Positions 62,529 through 64,000 of a stretch of 64,000 nucleotides of DNA are shown piece after piece (positions within the stretch are counted from its first letter, which is position 1; every line of letters starts with the position of its first letter). The DNA is from Brevundimonas diminuta. Its GTDB lineage: Bacteria; Pseudomonadota; Alphaproteobacteria; Caulobacterales; Caulobacteraceae. The position numbers were made by a program, and so were the translations under genes. The notes beneath the pieces were generated by a model, which worked only from the letters and a program-made list of their open reading frames with translations, did not search any database and was not told the origin of the DNA. The stretch covers positions 1,984,001 to 2,048,000 of the forward strand of contig NZ_CP073063.1 in the NCBI RefSeq assembly GCF_022654015.1, read 5' to 3'.

Positions 62529-63084
62529 GGGCGTCCGTCCCCACCTTGGCAGACACGACGAGCGCCGCAGCACTTCGATGCGTCGTGGGATGCACCCAAT
62601 CCGGCGCGATCTCGGAGATGGGGCCCATGACAAACCGCCGCTCGGCCGCGCGGGGATGGGGCAGGATCAATCCTTCCAGATCACCGCTCAATCGTCCGTA
62701 GGCGATCAGGTCCAGATCCAACGTCCGCGGCGCATTGCGAACCGACCGCTCGCGGCCGAACGCGTCCTCGATCCGGCCGAGCGCCGCCATCAGGGCATGC
62801 GGATCGTGTTCTGTGCGGATGATGACCACGCCGTTCAGAAAGGCGGGATCGTGCGGATCGGGCCAGGCTTGAGAAGACCACCACGACGAGCGGGCGATTA
62901 CATCAATCCCTTCGCTCCGAAAACGCGCGATCGCCGCCTCCAGCGCTTCGGTGCAGGACGACCAAGCCCCCTTGTCATTGCAGCCCAGGGCCACGATGAC
63001 TGCATCATTCAGGTCGAACCCGTCATCGATTCCGACGGCGACCGCGCGATCCGATTTTTCATCTCTCTCGACGGCTTCGACCAT
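62518..63084 (-). CDS. folK: 2-amino-4-hydroxy-6-hydroxymethyldihydropteridine diphosphokinase
   Basis: Folate synthesis: pyrophosphorylates the pterin. The 188-residue protein has VIVALGCNDKGAWSSCTEAL, the catalytic loop region SSWWSSQAWPDPHDPAFLNG and the signature RNAPRTLDLDLIAYG with LPHPRAAERRFVMGPISEIA. About 27 residues precede the usual start position; ATG 63084 is the only plausible start in frame. That ATG overlaps the divergent NYN gene start within the same CATG. Confidence 0.92.
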   Translation of the reverse strand: MVEAVERDEKSDRAVAVGIDDGFDLNDAVIVALGCNDKGAWSSCTEALEAAIARFRSEGIDVIARSSWWSSQAWPDPHDPAFLNGVVIIRTEHDPHALMAALGRIEDAFGRERSVRNAPRTLDLDLIAYGRLSGDLEGLILPHPRAAERRFVMGPISEIAPDWVHPTTHRSAAALVVSAKVGTDAHAV

Positions 63085-63619
63085 GTTTCATCCCACCGAC
63101 CGGCTGGCGATCTTCATCGACGGCTCGAACCTCTACTCCGCCGCCCGCGCCTTGCAGCACGACATGGACTTTCGGCGGATGCTGGACTGGTTCCGCGAGA
63201 GGTCCATCCTGACCCGCGCATACTACTATACGGCCGTGGTCGAGGGCGAAGAATTCTCGCCGGTCAAACCGCTGGTGGATTGGCTCGACTACAACGGCTT
63301 TTCGGTCGTCACCAAGCCGGTGAAGCGGTTCACGGACACTAGCGGCCATAGCCGGATCAAAGGCAATATGGACATCGAGATCGCGGTGGACATGCTGGAG
63401 TTGGCGCCGCACATCGACCATGCGGTGCTGTTCTCCGGCGACGGCGACTTCCGGCGGGTGGTTCAGGCAGTCCAGGCCAAGGGCGTGCGGGTCACTGTCA
63501 TCTCGACCCAGAAGACCCAGCCGCCGCATATCGCCGACGAACTACGTCGTCAGGCCGACGCCTTCCTGGACTTGAACGATCTGATGGCCGACTTCGGCCG
63601 CCCGAAGGCCGCCCAATGA
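63083..63619 (+). CDS. NYN-domain (LabA/DUF88-like) protein, putative RNase
   Basis: A 178-residue PIN-like nuclease-fold protein. The first acidic block is LAIFIDGSNLYSAARAL; further conserved blocks are KGNMDIEIAVDMLELAPHID (Asp residues) and HAVLFSGDGDFRRVVQAVQA, GVRVTVIST. Acidic residues at the expected metal-binding positions are intact. ATG 63083 shares CATG with the divergent folK start; a longer frame upstream would run antisense to folK. The stop overlaps the glycosylase start (ATGA), so the two may be coexpressed. Confidence 0.9.
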   Translation: MFHPTDRLAIFIDGSNLYSAARALQHDMDFRRMLDWFRERSILTRAYYYTAVVEGEEFSPVKPLVDWLDYNGFSVVTKPVKRFTDTSGHSRIKGNMDIEIAVDMLELAPHIDHAVLFSGDGDFRRVVQAVQAKGVRVTVISTQKTQPPHIADELRRQADAFLDLNDLMADFGRPKAAQ

Positions 63620-64000
63620 CCCTGACGCCCGAACCGCCCCGCGACTGCCCATTGTGCCCCCGCCTGGTCGCCTATCGTAAGGAGAATGCGCGCCAGAATC
63701 CAGACTGGTGGAACGGGCCGGCCGCCTCGTTCGGCGATCCGAACGCGCGTCTGCTGATCGCCGGCCTCGCGCCCGGCCGGACCGGCGCCAACCGCACGGG
63801 ACGTCCCTTCACCGGCGATCACGCCGGCTGGCTGCTGTACGACACCCTGAAGAAGGCCGGCTTTGCCCAAGGCCATTACGATCCGAACGGCGACGATGAC
63901 CTGACGCTGACGGACTGCATGATCACCAATGCTGTCCGGTGCGCCCCGCCCGGCAACAAGCCTCTGCCGATCGAGGAGACGACCTGCCGCCCCTTCCTAA
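63616..64000 (+). CDS. Uracil-DNA glycosylase, family 5 (UDGb) type, truncated by window end
   Basis: Removes uracil and deaminated bases from DNA. The first 128 residues are present. CPLCPRLVAYR gives two of the four iron-sulfur cysteines; LLIAGLAPGRTGANRTGRPF followed by TGD is the motif 1 region in the family 5 form (GLAP, no Asp or Glu directly after), and ITNAVRCAPPGNKPLP carries the third cysteine. A further Cys appears in ETTCRPFL. The gene runs off the window. Confidence 0.9.
   Translation, partial: MTLTPEPPRDCPLCPRLVAYRKENARQNPDWWNGPAASFGDPNARLLIAGLAPGRTGANRTGRPFTGDHAGWLLYDTLKKAGFAQGHYDPNGDDDLTLTDCMITNAVRCAPPGNKPLPIEETTCRPFL

Overview
The window is chromosomal DNA of an alphaproteobacterium of the Caulobacteraceae, most probably Brevundimonas. 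This rests on the gene order rpoZ - relA/spoT - (LOG) - pyrE - pdxJ - acpS - lepB - rnc - era - recO on one strand, the high GC of the core genes, and a signal-peptide protein family (broken here) that I associate with Brevundimonas and Caulobacter. The genus is inference; no rRNA or tRNA gene is visible.

Layout. Positions 1 to about 12,100 are an accessory island, visibly richer in A+T than the rest. It opens with three overlapping genes arranged like tnpA-tnpB-tnpC of Tn554-type elements (two tyrosine recombinases and a small coiled-coil protein), followed by an XRE regulator with a candidate operator and two genes of unknown role. From about 5.2 to 11.1 kb comes a row of nine small, mostly membrane or exported orphan genes on both strands. 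Almost every spacer between them holds one copy of a repeat that begins near GTCCGCTTTCC and ends CGACCCATTGCGGAC, always in the same orientation. The row ends in a compact 208-residue tyrosine recombinase, and an exact 18-bp direct repeat lies at 5222 and 11812, outside the row on both sides. This cassette-like array is the best candidate in the window for an undescribed system. One of its genes is split by a single-base frameshift.

From 12.1 kb the core genome begins: a TesA-like esterase divergent from an ABC exporter of the YbbA/YbbP type; a pectin-use locus (pectinesterase, TonB receptor with STN domain, FecR, FecI-type sigma factor), with a 326-bp tandem duplication across the exporter/pectinesterase boundary; nnrD; glnB-glnA with a clear terminator; tatABC; rnhA; an MFS exporter; a stomatin/NfeD pair; kdsA-hldE-hldD plus a DUF3089 protein (LPS inner core); a photolyase-cfa-sseA run; a dicarboxylate symporter; an orphan amino-acid-binding lipoprotein; metC; an O-antigen ligase/polymerase-like protein; parE; a GlcD-type flavoprotein; parC; and a DipZ-type thiol redox protein.

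The last 12 kb, mostly on the minus strand, is the long housekeeping series ending in recO. Many of its genes overlap by one to four bases, so translational coupling is likely. Two unrelated genes (a serine hydrolase and an NTF2-like protein) sit between era and recO. The relA/spoT gene has no in-frame ATG, GTG or TTG for its conserved N-terminus and appears to start at a CTG that overlaps the rpoZ stop codon behind a perfect Shine-Dalgarno sequence. The right edge carries folK, with a start codon overlapping that of a divergent NYN-domain gene, and a truncated family 5 uracil-DNA glycosylase.
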